From Pisciglobus halotolerans (lineage in GTDB: Bacteria; Bacillota; Bacilli; Lactobacillales; Carnobacteriaceae), in NCBI RefSeq assembly GCF_900113675.1, contig NZ_FOQE01000004.1, positions 41,640 through 105,639 of the forward strand: a stretch of DNA of 64,000 bases, read 5' to 3'. How positions within the stretch are numbered: position 1 is the stretch's first letter; each line of letters opens with the position of its first letter. Below are positions 8,846 to 17,142 of the stretch, one piece after another. Position numbers and translations under genes: made by a program. The notes beneath the pieces are model-generated. The model was not told the origin of the DNA and did no database searches. It saw nothing but the letters and a program-made list of their open reading frames with translations.

Positions 8846-9748
8846 ATGTTTACGGACAGACGATTAACAAATGTTTATGAAAACGCTAGAACAGAATACT
8901 TTGACAATACATCAAAATATGTCTTCTTTAGCGATGTCCATCGAGGGAATGGCAACATGTCTGATGAGTTTGCACGAAATCGGAATATCTATCTGCATGC
9001 CTTGAAATATTACTATCAACATGATTTTGTCTATATTGAAGCAGGCGACGGGGACGAACTGCTGGAGTACGCTGATTTCAAATATACTAAAAATGCCCAC
9101 CCTGAAGTCTTTGATGTCATAAAGAAGTTTTTTGACAAGGGCAGATTGATCCGATTATTTGGCAATCACGACATTTACTTAAAAAATCAGAAGTATGTGG
9201 AAGAAAACTACTATACGAACTATGACGAATATAGCGAGGTCTTTTTTGATTTTCTCAAAGGGCTTCAACCCATCGAAGGATTAGTGCTGAAGCACAAAGA
9301 AACAGGCCAAGAAATTTTAACGGTGCATGGACATCAAGGAGATGCGCCTAATGACCAGTTTTGGTTCTTTACGATGCTGTCTTTGAAATATTTCTGGCGT
9401 TTCCTACATGGATTTGGTATTCGGAATCCCTCTAGTCCTGTAAAAAATGTGACAAAGCGACATAAAATCGAAAAAAACTTCAGCAAATGGATCAAAAAGA
9501 ATAAGATGATGCTGATTTGTGGGCACACCCATCGCTTTAAATTTCCAAAAGAAAAAGATCTGCCTTATTTTAATACGGGTTGTTGTGTCTATCCAACGAT
9601 CATCACAGCTATCGAAATCCAAAATGGTGAGATTCGTCTTGTTCGTTGGAAAATCAAAGTAGATGAACTTGGCGGCTTAAATGTAAAAAGAGATACGATG
9701 AGAGGACCAGCACCGATCGAGTCCTTTGATATTCGAGAAAAACAATAG
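8846..9748 (+). CDS. Calcineurin-like metallophosphoesterase
   Basis: This 300-residue hydrolase carries all the metal-binding motifs of the calcineurin-like fold in order: FFSDVHRGNG near residue 25, GDGDELLEY near 72, GNHDIY near 107, a mid-protein HGHQGD near 160 and GHTHRF near 225. The family hydrolyses phosphate esters or pyrophosphates; some relatives are UDP-diacylglucosamine hydrolases. No signal peptide or membrane segment is evident, so it is probably cytoplasmic. AGAGG lies eight bases before the ATG; an earlier in-frame GTG overlaps that site. The gene stands alone, and the natural substrate cannot be inferred from its surroundings. Confidence 0.85.
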   Translation: MFTDRRLTNVYENARTEYFDNTSKYVFFSDVHRGNGNMSDEFARNRNIYLHALKYYYQHDFVYIEAGDGDELLEYADFKYTKNAHPEVFDVIKKFFDKGRLIRLFGNHDIYLKNQKYVEENYYTNYDEYSEVFFDFLKGLQPIEGLVLKHKETGQEILTVHGHQGDAPNDQFWFFTMLSLKYFWRFLHGFGIRNPSSPVKNVTKRHKIEKNFSKWIKKNKMMLICGHTHRFKFPKEKDLPYFNTGCCVYPTIITAIEIQNGEIRLVRWKIKVDELGGLNVKRDTMRGPAPIESFDIREKQ

Positions 9749-9813
9749 ATGAAGTTGATAGCTGTTTCTACAATCAGAAAAGGAACTTAAATAAATGACT
9801 ACTAAATAATAGA

Positions 9814-10172
9814 CCATGCAGTTATTTCCGCTTTTTCTGTCCCTTTGCGTGAAGAGCATCAGTTTAAGGAGGGCTTTCCTTTTCTGAAAGAAGTAGACAG
9901 TCTGGCTTGGCAAACGCCTAACAGAAATTGAACAAAGACTATAAGAATTTTTTCAAGAACAAGTCTAACGGCTCCTGAAAGTTCAAAGTGAAGAACAAGT
10001 CAGGAAATTATGTCGTTTTTTATCTTCTGATTTTATCAGAAGATAAAAAACGAAAGCTGTCGAAAGAAAAAATGGTATTGACTTAGGTATTTCTGATTTC
10101 GCCATCACAGTCAATGATTTAGGTGAGATAAAGAAACACAAGACAGTTTCGTTCGATATTTTTTCTTTTTTG
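9814..10172 (+). pseudogene. Decayed TnpB (IS200/IS605-family OrfB) fragment
   Basis: Translating through frameshifts and stops gives recognisable TnpB pieces in the right order. FPFLKEVDSLA is at about 9862-9894, KDYKNFFKN at about 9937-9963 and FKVKNKSG just after. The RuvC-like start GIDLGISDFAITVND begins at 10074, with its catalytic Asp codon at 10080. The N-terminus, the rest of the RuvC domain and the zinc finger are missing. No open frame remains. It is a relic of an insertion sequence between the phosphoesterase gene and rpmG. A similar short piece recurs at about 49720-49775. Confidence 0.8.
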
Positions 10173-10207
10173 TTCATAAATGAAGGTGAACAAAATGTTT
10201 TGAGTAG

Positions 10208-10236
10208 TTGACACGAATGGGCGACAATGGTAAATT
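10208..10236 (+). promoter_or_regulatory. Promoter for rpmG-secE
   Basis: A perfect TTGACA, a 17-base spacer and TAAATT lie about 45 bases before the rpmG start. Confidence 0.75.
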
Positions 10237-10280
10237 AGGTAAGACATGCTAGTTTTGAAGAAAGTGCGGGTGAAGAAAAA

Positions 10281-10433
10281 ATGAGCACGAAAAAAACTGC
10301 TTTAGCTTGTTCAGTATGCGGATCAAGAAATTACCAAGCACGAACAAGTGAAGGAAACCGTTCAGAACGTTTAGAAGTCAAAAAATTCTGTAAATATTGC
10401 AACCAACATACGCTGCATCGTGAAACGAAATAG
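10281..10433 (+). CDS. rpmG: 50S ribosomal protein L33
   Basis: This 50-residue protein contains the paired cysteines of the zinc-ribbon (C+) form of L33, ACSVCG near the start and FCKYCN near residue 38. The gene is the usual first member of the rpmG-secE-nusG block, 33 bases before secE. The ribosome site is weak (GGTGA). Genomes of this group often carry several L33 paralogues, so this may be one of two or three copies. Confidence 0.93.
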   Translation: MSTKKTALACSVCGSRNYQARTSEGNRSERLEVKKFCKYCNQHTLHRETK

Positions 10434-10466
10434 ATACCATGACTGATCAGAAAAAGGAGCAAGAAG

Positions 10467-10646
10467 ATGGGGAAAATGAAAAACTTTTTTAGTGATGTGA
10501 TCCATGAAATGAAAGTTGTTACTTGGCCAACGAAAAAGGAAATGAGCAAACACATTCCAACTGTCTTCTCGGTTGTAGCCTTTTTTGCTGTCTTCTTTTT
10601 CGCTGTGGATTATGTCTTAACAACGCTGTTGGATCTGTTGATTTAA
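10467..10646 (+). CDS. secE: Preprotein translocase subunit SecE
   Basis: This 59-residue single-span membrane protein clamps SecY in the protein export channel. An amphipathic N-terminal helix contains the conserved EMKVVTWPTKKE sequence. One hydrophobic helix follows at about residues 32-55. AAGGAG precedes the ATG. It is placed between rpmG and nusG, as in most Firmicutes. Confidence 0.93.
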   Translation: MGKMKNFFSDVIHEMKVVTWPTKKEMSKHIPTVFSVVAFFAVFFFAVDYVLTTLLDLLI

Positions 10647-10687
10647 GATAATACTGATTAAAACTAGCGCAATGATTTGACAAGTGC

Positions 10688-10745
10688 TATAATAGAACCA
10701 ATAGATGTGTACGAAACCTTTCTTAGATGATAAGAGGGTTTTTTA
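10688..10745 (+). promoter_or_regulatory. nusG leader: promoter -10 box followed by a terminator-like hairpin
   Basis: A perfect TATAAT (10688-10693) follows the secE gene; no strong -35 box was found. About 20 bases downstream an AACCTTTCTTA arm pairs imperfectly with TAAGAGGGTT and runs into TTTTTTATT. The hairpin lies before nusG and could end secE transcripts or attenuate nusG. Confidence 0.45.
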
Positions 10746-10795
10746 TTATGCTGAAAAGTGCTTTAATCGAAGCCGATTTTTAAGGAGAGTGTACA

Positions 10796-11347
10796 ATGGA
10801 ACAAGTTGAAAGTCCAAAACAATGGTATGTGTTGCATACGTATTCTGGATATGAAAATAAAGTCAAACAAAACATTGAATCGCGTGCAAGCAGCATGGGA
10901 ATGGAAGAAAATATTTTTCGAGTAGTGGTTCCTGAAGAAGAGGAACATGAAACGACAAAAACTGGAAAAGAAAAAGTAATCATGAAAAAAATCTTTCCTG
11001 GTTATGTACTCGTGGAAATGATCATGTCAGATCAAGCTTGGTATATCGTAAGAAACACACCAGGCGTGACAGGTTTTGTTGGTTCTCATGGAGCAGGGAG
11101 CAAACCATCTCCGCTTTTGCCGGAAGAAGTCAAGACGATTCTCCGCAGCTTAGGAATGAGCGCTCGTCATCAAGATATTGCATTTGAAGCAGGGGAAACA
11201 GTGATGATCGTTGAAGGCGCCTTTAATGGAATGTCCGGTAAGGTCACTGAGATTGACAATGAGAAAGGCAAAATCAAAGTCAATGTGGAAATGTTTGGTC
11301 GTGAAACCAGCACAGAGCTTGAATTTGATCAAGTAGACAAACTGTAA
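10796..11347 (+). CDS. nusG: Transcription termination/antitermination protein NusG
   Basis: This 183-residue protein binds RNA polymerase and adjusts pausing and termination. The N-terminal domain begins WYVLHTYSGYE and includes FPGYVLVEM near residue 65 and NTPGVTGFVG near 85. The C-terminal KOW domain carries VMIVEGAFNGMSG at about residues 136-148. AAGGAG lies eight bases before the ATG. It has its own possible promoter, separate from rpmG-secE. Confidence 0.95.
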   Translation: MEQVESPKQWYVLHTYSGYENKVKQNIESRASSMGMEENIFRVVVPEEEEHETTKTGKEKVIMKKIFPGYVLVEMIMSDQAWYIVRNTPGVTGFVGSHGAGSKPSPLLPEEVKTILRSLGMSARHQDIAFEAGETVMIVEGAFNGMSGKVTEIDNEKGKIKVNVEMFGRETSTELEFDQVDKL

Positions 11348-11373
11348 TATTTTTAAATGAATCAGAAGAAGTA

Positions 11374-11407
11374 GCGAAAAAAGAGCTGAAATCAGCTCTT
11401 TTTTTAT
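11374..11407. terminator. Bidirectional intrinsic terminator
   Basis: AAAAAAGAGCTGA pairs with TCAGCTCTTTTTTT around a two-base loop. It lies between nusG and the convergent NRDE gene and can serve both. Confidence 0.9.
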
Positions 11408-11415
11408 GCCCTTAT

Positions 11416-12210
11416 TCAGAGTATCTCTGTTGTATCGGTTAAGCGAAAAGTATAGGTGTTTTCTTCTATTTCGCCATCTTGGTCGAATCGTTTTTCTTTA
11501 AAAAGCACATTCCACTGCTGATCGATCAGGATCACAGATGAACTGACTGTGCCATATTTTTGAGAACGAACGAATATAGAGGACGCTTCTCGTTCAAGTT
11601 CGATTGGAAGATCTGTTTTAGGTAACTGCTCATCAGCGGCTTTTTCGTTGTTTTGCAGCAGTTGAAATAAGTACTCAGCATCTTGCTGAGGATCGGTCTT
11701 ATTTAAATTTGCGATTCCAGCCTTTATTTTTTCAAGTTTTGGCCAAGGGGTATCCAAAGAAGCATTGCTGATACCGTGGACATGATGCGACACCGATGTT
11801 AAGTTGTCTTCTAGATTATTGTAATGAAACAACTTGTCTCTTTGAATATCTCCAAACAGAAAGTTGTATCCAGCATATTGCTGGCGCGTTTCTTTTAGCT
11901 TTTTGCCAAAGTCTTCAGCTGAAACCGTTTCAGTCAAGAAGCTTTTGACTAAATTTCCTCTTGAAGTTTGCCTTTGAAAGCCTTGTTTTTTTTGTTGTGC
12001 ATGAATATTCGTGACGACAGCGAAACGACCGCTTCTAGTCAATCCGAGCCACGTTCCTTTATGAAGAAGATCTTGACCGGCGATCAATTGACGTTTGTTT
12101 GGCCAAAAGTGGATAGCTTTTGTCGGACGATCATAAGCTTCGTCGCGATTGCCCGCAAATACAAAACGATAGGTTGCGGCGGGATGTAATTGGAATCCTA
12201 AAGTGCACAT
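11416..12210 (-). CDS. NRDE family protein (TANGO2-like)
   Basis: This 264-residue protein starts with MCTLGFQ and contains FAGNRDEAYDRPT near residue 20 followed by GTWLGLTRSGRFAVVTNI. These are the defining parts of the NRDE family, named after the Asn-Arg-Asp-Glu motif. The cysteine at position 2 suggests an Ntn-hydrolase-like fold. The family's biochemical role is unsettled; the animal member TANGO2 has been linked to haem and lipid handling. AAGGAG precedes the ATG. The gene stands alone and converges on nusG. Confidence 0.85.
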   Translation of the reverse strand: MCTLGFQLHPAATYRFVFAGNRDEAYDRPTKAIHFWPNKRQLIAGQDLLHKGTWLGLTRSGRFAVVTNIHAQQKKQGFQRQTSRGNLVKSFLTETVSAEDFGKKLKETRQQYAGYNFLFGDIQRDKLFHYNNLEDNLTSVSHHVHGISNASLDTPWPKLEKIKAGIANLNKTDPQQDAEYLFQLLQNNEKAADEQLPKTDLPIELEREASSIFVRSQKYGTVSSSVILIDQQWNVLFKEKRFDQDGEIEENTYTFRLTDTTEIL

Positions 12211-12373
12211 CAGCTGCTGCTCCTTTCAATGGATGGCTAATTGTCTTGATTGTCTCATCTCTTATTATAGAAGGACAGTTGTTGCATTGATAGTTTGCTG
12301 TTTTGTTCGCTAGTAAATGAAAGGGAAATTCATTATAATAAGCGCAATAGAAATAGAAAGCGAGTGAAAAAGA

Positions 12374-12910
12374 ATGAGAGAAATGATTTCACTATTGTCG
12401 GAAGCAATGAATCGTATTCATGATGCTATGCAATCTTGGGTTGGCGTTGCGATGTCTGACAAAGAACTGCATTTCTTTGTTGTGGGTATGATTGGTATGC
12501 TGACTTTTTTTGCTTTATTTGTATTGGTCAAGATCATTCAACAATTGAAATTCAGTACGACGATCATTGCTTTTATTTTTGCCTTTATCTTAATGGTTGT
12601 ATTTGTATTTGCAATTGAGATCCAGCAAGCTGTCACACAGAGCGGCAATATGGAGTTTGCTGATGCTGTCGCAGGATTATGGGGCTTTATCGTTTTCTTC
12701 ATTGTTTATGCTGTCATAGCGGGTGCTTTTTATGGTTTATTCAAGTTCTTAAGATGGGGCAAAAGATCAACGTCAAATCGAAAACCGAAAAAAGCGAGGA
12801 AAAAGAAAAGCCGTCCTGTTCAATCTGCAGTCTATGAAGAACCAAAGGATGAAGAGCTAAAGGTAGAAGAACAAGAGCCAATCAAATACCGCTCTGATTT
12901 GAGAAAATGA
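12374..12910 (+). CDS. Small membrane protein with basic tail, unknown function
   Basis: I do not recognise this 178-residue protein. It has three predicted membrane helices at about residues 33-55, 62-85 and 100-127. They are followed by a strongly basic stretch (about residues 130-157, rich in Lys and Arg) and then an acidic end. The basic-then-acidic cytoplasmic tail could contact nucleic acid or lipid surfaces, but this is speculation. Only a weak ribosome site precedes the ATG. A TATAAT at about 12335 may belong to its promoter. It sits alone between the NRDE gene and the rplK operon. Confidence 0.75.
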   Translation: MREMISLLSEAMNRIHDAMQSWVGVAMSDKELHFFVVGMIGMLTFFALFVLVKIIQQLKFSTTIIAFIFAFILMVVFVFAIEIQQAVTQSGNMEFADAVAGLWGFIVFFIVYAVIAGAFYGLFKFLRWGKRSTSNRKPKKARKKKSRPVQSAVYEEPKDEELKVEEQEPIKYRSDLRK

Positions 12911-13054
12911 ATCAAAGACAGTCCCGCTAAGCAGAAATGAAACCAATATGGATGAATACTGCCGAGTGAAGGGCAGAAGAAGTGAAAATAACTGGAGTTT
13001 TCACTTTCAGTGGACGGCAGCTAAAAACAAAAAAGCGAAAACTGATTTTAGTTG

Positions 13055-13083
13055 TTGCACTTTGAAGCCAATGATGATAAGAT
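13055..13083 (+). promoter_or_regulatory. Promoter for rplK-rplA
   Basis: TTGCAC, a 17-base spacer and TAAGAT. The leader to rplK is about 100 bases. Confidence 0.65.
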
Positions 13084-13124
13084 ATTTTAGTGTGTTTAGG
13101 CAAACTCGTCTGGACACAACATAA

Positions 13125-13157
13125 GTGGAAGGGGAAATCTTAACCCCATTAAACCAC
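13125..13157 (+). promoter_or_regulatory. L1-type mRNA motif before rplK
   Basis: A GTGGAAGGGG arm, an internal AACCCC and a closing ACCAC form a small stem-loop. It resembles the L1-binding motif of 23S rRNA. A similar motif recurs before rplA, consistent with autogenous control by L1. Confidence 0.45.
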
Positions 13158-13187
13158 ATCACGGACTAAATCAAGGAGGTATGTCTC

Positions 13188-13613
13188 GTGGCAAAAAAAG
13201 TTGTTAATGTCGTAAAATTGCAAATCCCTGCAGGTAAAGCAAGTCCTGCTCCACCAGTAGGTCCAGCATTAGGTCAGGCACAAGTAAACATCATGGGGTT
13301 CTGTAAAGAATTCAATGCACGTACAGCCGACCAAGCAGGAATGATTATTCCAGTTGTTATTTCTGTATACGAAGATCGCTCATTTACATTCGTAACAAAA
13401 ACACCACCAGCTGCAATTTTGTTGAAAAAAGCTGCAGGCGTTGAAACAGGTTCTGGCGAACCAAACACGAAAAAAGTGGCTACTGTTACTCGTGACCAAG
13501 TTAGAGAAATCGCAGAAACAAAACAACAAGACCTTAACGCTGCAGATGTAGAAGCTGCAATGAGAATGGTCGAAGGTACTGCTCGAAGCATGGGATTTGT
13601 TGTAGAAGACTAA
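13188..13613 (+). CDS. rplK: 50S ribosomal protein L11
   Basis: This 141-residue protein of the ribosomal GTPase-associated region carries the conserved [18 protein letters not shown] near residue 12 and ends in [10 protein letters not shown]. The start is GTG, seven bases after AAGGAGG. It is followed after 100 bases by rplA. Confidence 0.97.
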   Translation: MAKKVVNVVKLQIPAGKASPAPPVGPALGQAQVNIMGFCKEFNARTADQAGMIIPVVISVYEDRSFTFVTKTPPAAILLKKAAGVETGSGEPNTKKVATVTRDQVREIAETKQQDLNAADVEAAMRMVEGTARSMGFVVED

Positions 13614-13667
13614 TCTGCTTTCAAAGCTTCTCAGTATCTCCTCGCATGTATCTCATGCGGGAAGTAA

Positions 13668-13693
13668 GTGGGAGGTTAAACCGTTACAACCAC
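13668..13693 (+). promoter_or_regulatory. L1-type mRNA motif before rplA
   Basis: GTGGGAGG and a closing ACAACCAC bracket GTTAAACCGTT just upstream of the rplA ribosome site. The match to the motif before rplK supports L1 feedback on both genes. A CGCATG/CATGCG hairpin lies immediately upstream. Confidence 0.5.
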
Positions 13694-13713
13694 ATTCAAG
13701 GAGGAAATAAATC

Positions 13714-14403
13714 ATGGCTAAAAAAAGCAAAAAGTATTTAGCTGCTTTAGAAAAAGTAGATAGCTCAAAAGCTTATTCAGTAGAAGAAGCTGTAGCTTTG
13801 ATCAAAGAAATCAGTTATGCAAACTTTGATGCAACTGTTGAAGTTGCTTATCGTTTAGGCGTTGACCCTAAAAAAGCTGACCAACAAATTCGTGGTGCAG
13901 TTGTTCTTCCAAACGGAACAGGGAAAACACAAAAAGTTTTAGTTTTTGCTAGAGGTCCTAAAGCGACTGAAGCAGAAGAAGCAGGCGCAGATTACGTTGG
14001 TGATTCTGACTTGGTTCAAAAAATCAATGGTGGATGGATGGACTTCGACGTTGTCGTTGCAACTCCAGACATGATGGGTGAAGTTGGTCGTCTTGGACGT
14101 GTCCTTGGACCTAAAGGTTTAATGCCAAACCCTAAAACAGGTACAGTTACAATGGATGTAACAAAAGCTGTTAACGAAATCAAAGCTGGTAAAGTAACTT
14201 ACCGTGTGGACAAACAAAGTAATTTGCATGCTCCAATCGGAAAAGTTTCTTTTGACGCAGAAAAATTAGTTGAAAACTTCAAAACAATGCAAGACACTGT
14301 AATGAAGGCTAAACCTTCAACTTCTAAAGGTATCTACATCAAAAACTTGTCCATCACTTCAACATTTGGACCTGGCGTGAAAGTAGATCCATCTAGTTTC
14401 TAA
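13714..14403 (+). CDS. rplA: 50S ribosomal protein L1
   Basis: This 229-residue protein of the ribosomal L1 stalk also usually represses its own operon. The family motif [20 protein letters not shown] is present near residue 127. AAGGAGG precedes the ATG. Transcription probably comes from the rplK promoter. Confidence 0.97.
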   Translation: MAKKSKKYLAALEKVDSSKAYSVEEAVALIKEISYANFDATVEVAYRLGVDPKKADQQIRGAVVLPNGTGKTQKVLVFARGPKATEAEEAGADYVGDSDLVQKINGGWMDFDVVVATPDMMGEVGRLGRVLGPKGLMPNPKTGTVTMDVTKAVNEIKAGKVTYRVDKQSNLHAPIGKVSFDAEKLVENFKTMQDTVMKAKPSTSKGIYIKNLSITSTFGPGVKVDPSSF

Positions 14404-14421
14404 TTTAACATAAAAAAATGC

Positions 14422-14450
14422 TTGACCTGGAAGAGGATAACTGATACACT
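14422..14450 (+). promoter_or_regulatory. Promoter for rplJ-rplL
   Basis: TTGACC, a 17-base spacer and TACACT lie just after rplA and about 185 bases before rplJ. Confidence 0.6.
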
Positions 14451-14454
14451 CTTC

Positions 14455-14585
14455 TAGGTTAAGTCAATAGAATTAACTTATTACCGAAGACAGCAGGTGG
14501 CGCAGCCTTAATGTCCTGCCGAGGATGATATGTTCGCATACACACTCTCTCTATGTCTAAGGTGACATGGGGTTTTTTTATTTTT
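14455..14585 (+). promoter_or_regulatory. Ribosomal L10 leader with attenuator
   Basis: The leader contains the conserved AGCAGGTGGCGCAGCC and CTTAATGTCCTGCCGAGG segments of the L10 leader. It ends in a CTATGTC/GACATGG hairpin and a T-run. Binding of the L10-L12 complex is known in related bacteria to favour the terminator. Confidence 0.85.
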
Positions 14586-14634
14586 TAAAAGAAAATAGGA
14601 AATTCCAGCCAAATGATCAGGAGGTGAAACGTCA

Positions 14635-15135
14635 ATGAGTGAAGCAGCAATTGCTAAGAAACAAGTACTAGTTGAAAAAGCAGCAGATAGCTTTAAAGAA
14701 GCAGTATCCGTTGTTGTGGTTGACTACCGTGGATTAACGGTTGAAGAAGTAACTGAATTACGTAAACAATTACGTGATGCAGGAATTTCAATGAAAGTCA
14801 TCAAAAACACGATCCTGTCTCGTGCAGCTAAAGCAGCTGGTATCGAAGGTATGGACGATGTATTCAAAGGACCTACAGCCGTAGCGTTCAGTAAAGAAGA
14901 TGTCGTTGCACCAGCTAAGATTATTGCAGACTTTGCAAAAAATGCAGAAGCTTTAGAAATCAAAGGCGGCGTTATTGAAGGTAAAGTATCTTCAGTCGAT
15001 GAAATCCAAGCTATCGCAAAACTACCAAACCGCGAAGGATTGCTTTCTATGCTGTTATCAGTACTTCAAGCTCCTGTCCGCAACACTGCACTTGCAGTCA
15101 AAGCTGTGGCAGACCAAAAAGAAGAAGTTGCTTAA
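14635..15135 (+). CDS. rplJ: 50S ribosomal protein L10
   Basis: This 166-residue protein anchors the L7/L12 stalk to the ribosome. The N-terminal domain contains [17 protein letters not shown] and KNTILSRAA. The C-terminal helix that binds L12 dimers is intact. CAGGAGG precedes the ATG. It is preceded by its attenuating leader and followed after 77 bases by rplL. Confidence 0.97.
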   Translation: MSEAAIAKKQVLVEKAADSFKEAVSVVVVDYRGLTVEEVTELRKQLRDAGISMKVIKNTILSRAAKAAGIEGMDDVFKGPTAVAFSKEDVVAPAKIIADFAKNAEALEIKGGVIEGKVSSVDEIQAIAKLPNREGLLSMLLSVLQAPVRNTALAVKAVADQKEEVA

Positions 15136-15212
15136 TTAAAGCGAACTTCTATCAAGCACCAAAAGCAAGTTAAAATAAAAAAAAGAATAGAACATAATGG
15201 AGGAAACAAACA

Positions 15213-15581
15213 ATGGCATTAAACATTGAACAAATCGTTGCTGATTTAAAAGAATCAACAGTATTAGAATTAAACGACTTAGTAAAAGCAATTGAAGAAG
15301 AATTTGGCGTAACTGCAGCTGCTCCTGTAGCTGTAGCAGGTGGCGCTGGTGAAGCTGCTGCTGAAGAACAAACAGAATTCACAGTAGAATTGACTTCTGC
15401 TGGTTCAGCTAAAATCAAAGTTATCAAAGTTGTTCGTGAAGCTACTGGCTTAGGCTTGAAAGAAGCTAAAGCATTAGTTGACGAAGCTCCAAAACCAATC
15501 AAAGAAAATGTTTCTAAAGAAGAAGCAGAAGAATTGAAAGCTAAAATCGAAGAAGTTGGCGGAGCTGTAGAAGTTAAATAA
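15213..15581 (+). CDS. rplL: 50S ribosomal protein L7/L12
   Basis: This 122-residue stalk protein recruits translation factors. It has the N-terminal dimer domain, an Ala/Gly-rich hinge at about residues 33-52, and a C-terminal domain containing [26 protein letters not shown] precedes the ATG. It is the last gene of this operon before a strong terminator. Confidence 0.97.
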   Translation: MALNIEQIVADLKESTVLELNDLVKAIEEEFGVTAAAPVAVAGGAGEAAAEEQTEFTVELTSAGSAKIKVIKVVREATGLGLKEAKALVDEAPKPIKENVSKEEAEELKAKIEEVGGAVEVK

Positions 15582-15602
15582 TTTCTCAAGGACGTTTAAC
15601 GA

Positions 15603-15644
15603 TAAAGGGGTATGGGTCAGCAATGGCACATATCCCTTTTTTTC
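15603..15644 (+). terminator. Intrinsic terminator after rplL
   Basis: AAAGGGGTATG pairs with CATATCCCTTTTTTT, a stable stem followed by a T-run. Confidence 0.9.
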
Positions 15645-15850
15645 AGTTCTTATGTTATGATTTTTGGTGAAGGTTCCAAAAGAAAGTTCATAGCAGCTTT
15701 TTAAAATATTCTATCAACATTAAATATAGAATGCTTCAATTCTTGGTTGATGAGTGACCAGCTGGAAGGAGACGAAGCACTTCTTGCAGAAATAAATTGC
15801 CAACCGATGAAAGCTGCGTTCAAAGAGACCAAAAAGAAAGGAAGGAACTT

Positions 15851-16492
15851 ATGGCAGATCATTATTATACAAATAAGCCTCATGCAGAGAGCGACGAGTC
15901 AACATGGACATATACCTTATTGGGGCAGACTTTTCGTTTTACGAGTGATACAGGTGTATTTTCTAAGCGTACGATTGACTTTGGTTCACGGCTGCTGATC
16001 GAGACGATGGATTTCTCATCTTTGCCGTCTGGAAATTTGCTGGATGTAGGTTGTGGCTATGGACCAATCGGGTTAGCTTTTGCAAAAACTGAACCAGCTA
16101 GAGAAGTGGAGATGGTTGATGTTAACGAACGGGCAGTTGCATTGGCTCGGAAAAATGCTGCCCAAAATGAGATCAACAATGTGAACATCCATGTTTCCAA
16201 TATATATGAAGCCGTTGAAGGGAAAAAACTAGCAGCTGTTGTCAGCAACCCGCCTATTCGTGCTGGAAAAAAAGTAGTACATGAGATCTTGACGGGATCT
16301 TATCCGCTCCTAGCAGAAAGCGGTGTGTTAGTTATTGTGATCCAAAAGAAACAAGGCGCACCAAGCGCACAAAAAAAGATGGCAGAAACCTTTGGAAATG
16401 TCGAGATTGTTGAAAAAGATAAAGGCTACTGGATCCTAAAAAGCGTGAAAATTACAGGATGTGAAGAAACGCGGTTAGAAAACGAAGACTGA
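15851..16492 (+). CDS. RsmC-like class I SAM methyltransferase (YbxB type)
   Basis: This 213-residue methyltransferase has the SAM-binding motif LDVGCGYGPIG near residue 63 and the base-methylation motif VSNPPIRAGK near 130. The pair matches RsmC-type enzymes that make N2-methylguanine in 16S rRNA. Bacillus subtilis ybxB occupies the same place between rplL and rpoB. The ATG follows AAGGAAGGAA; an earlier in-frame ATG at 15797 lacks such a site. The last codons, from about 16456, lie inside a dispersed repeat, so the C-terminal dozen residues look like an acquired extension. Confidence 0.87.
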   Translation: MADHYYTNKPHAESDESTWTYTLLGQTFRFTSDTGVFSKRTIDFGSRLLIETMDFSSLPSGNLLDVGCGYGPIGLAFAKTEPAREVEMVDVNERAVALARKNAAQNEINNVNIHVSNIYEAVEGKKLAAVVSNPPIRAGKKVVHEILTGSYPLLAESGVLVIVIQKKQGAPSAQKKMAETFGNVEIVEKDKGYWILKSVKITGCEETRLENED

Positions 16493-16770
16493 CGTAATCC
16501 TGACGCAAACAGCCCAGCAAAGAAGAAACACATACTCGTCAGCAGTATGGGTACCAAATAAAACATAAAAGCCTCTTTATGCCACACTCAGAAGCAGAAA
16601 CGAGTTCGAGTACGAGATAAGAGACCGTTTATGCCACACTCAGAAGCAACATTAGGCTGGAGTATGTGATAAGAGATGTTTTTGGCACTTATAAGAATAA
16701 CGCAAGCAACTCAGTGCAGCGGGTGTGCGGCTGTTACAAGTTCTCGGGAACAGCTCAACGCTAAAGGAAG
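16456..16770 (+). repeat. Dispersed palindromic module, interrupted by a 52-bp array
   Basis: Positions 16456-16522 match the reverse complement of 50472-50538 base for base in length, with about 11 differences in 67. The next part of that copy, CGGGTGTGCGG, reappears only at 16720-16730. About 197 bp that carry the short 52-bp array therefore interrupt the module here. A further partial module boundary, CAGCTCAAC then GCGGAGAAAGC, follows near 16751-16780. Confidence 0.75.
16579..16682 (+). repeat. Tandem 52-bp repeat, array A (two units)
   Basis: ATGCCACACTCAGAAGCA begins at 16579 and again at 16631, exactly 52 bases apart. Both units end in GATAAGAGA. The units are related to the longer array after rpoC, with ACTC and GAGT arms. 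Confidence 0.8.
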
Positions 16771-16782
16771 CGGAGAAAGCTT

Positions 16783-17113
16783 GCGAAACCAAAGCTATTG
16801 TTCGGTTCGGCAGAAAAATGCCATTGTTCTTTACGTTGGGTGAATGTTTTATGACACTCGCTAAAGTAGTATGTCTAAATAAGCAGGTGTATGTTTCCCA
16901 AACGCTTGCAGAAACAGCGGGTCAAGTGAACTTCTGCAGAACAAAGTGCAATACCGTTCGAAGAGGTTCATACCTCACCGGTGAAAAGCAATTTGTTTGT
17001 CCTGCAAATAGGACCGTTTGTTAAAAGAAGATGAAAATAAAAAAGATAGTCGGCATCAATGCAAAGTTTTTTTGCTAACGACTCATTGACACGATTTAGG
17101 TGAATTTTAGGTG
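16783..17113. other. Spacer with repeat debris, no convincing gene
   Basis: The sequence between the module and the rpoB promoter contains an open frame of 99 codons. It overlaps the repeat material, has no ribosome site and resembles no family I know. I see short inverted repeats but no gene. Confidence 0.4.
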
Positions 17114-17142
17114 TTGACTTTCTTCTTTAATTCGTTTAAAAT
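17114..17142 (+). promoter_or_regulatory. Promoter for rpoB-rpoC
   Basis: TTGACT, a 17-base spacer and TAAAAT lie about 250 bases before rpoB, giving a long leader. Confidence 0.65.

Noticed and set aside
9983..10177. Minus-strand frame of 64 codons before rpmG
   Set aside because: It overlaps the TnpB relic, whose plus-strand translation is recognisable; there is no ribosome site.
15170..15589. Minus-strand frame of 139 codons covering rplL
   Set aside because: It is the antisense shadow of rplL; the Ala/Ser-rich translation is what the reverse of such a gene gives.
16725..17024. Open frame of 99 codons between the methyltransferase gene and rpoB
   Set aside because: It starts inside repeat-module sequence, has no ribosome site and has no protein-like family features.
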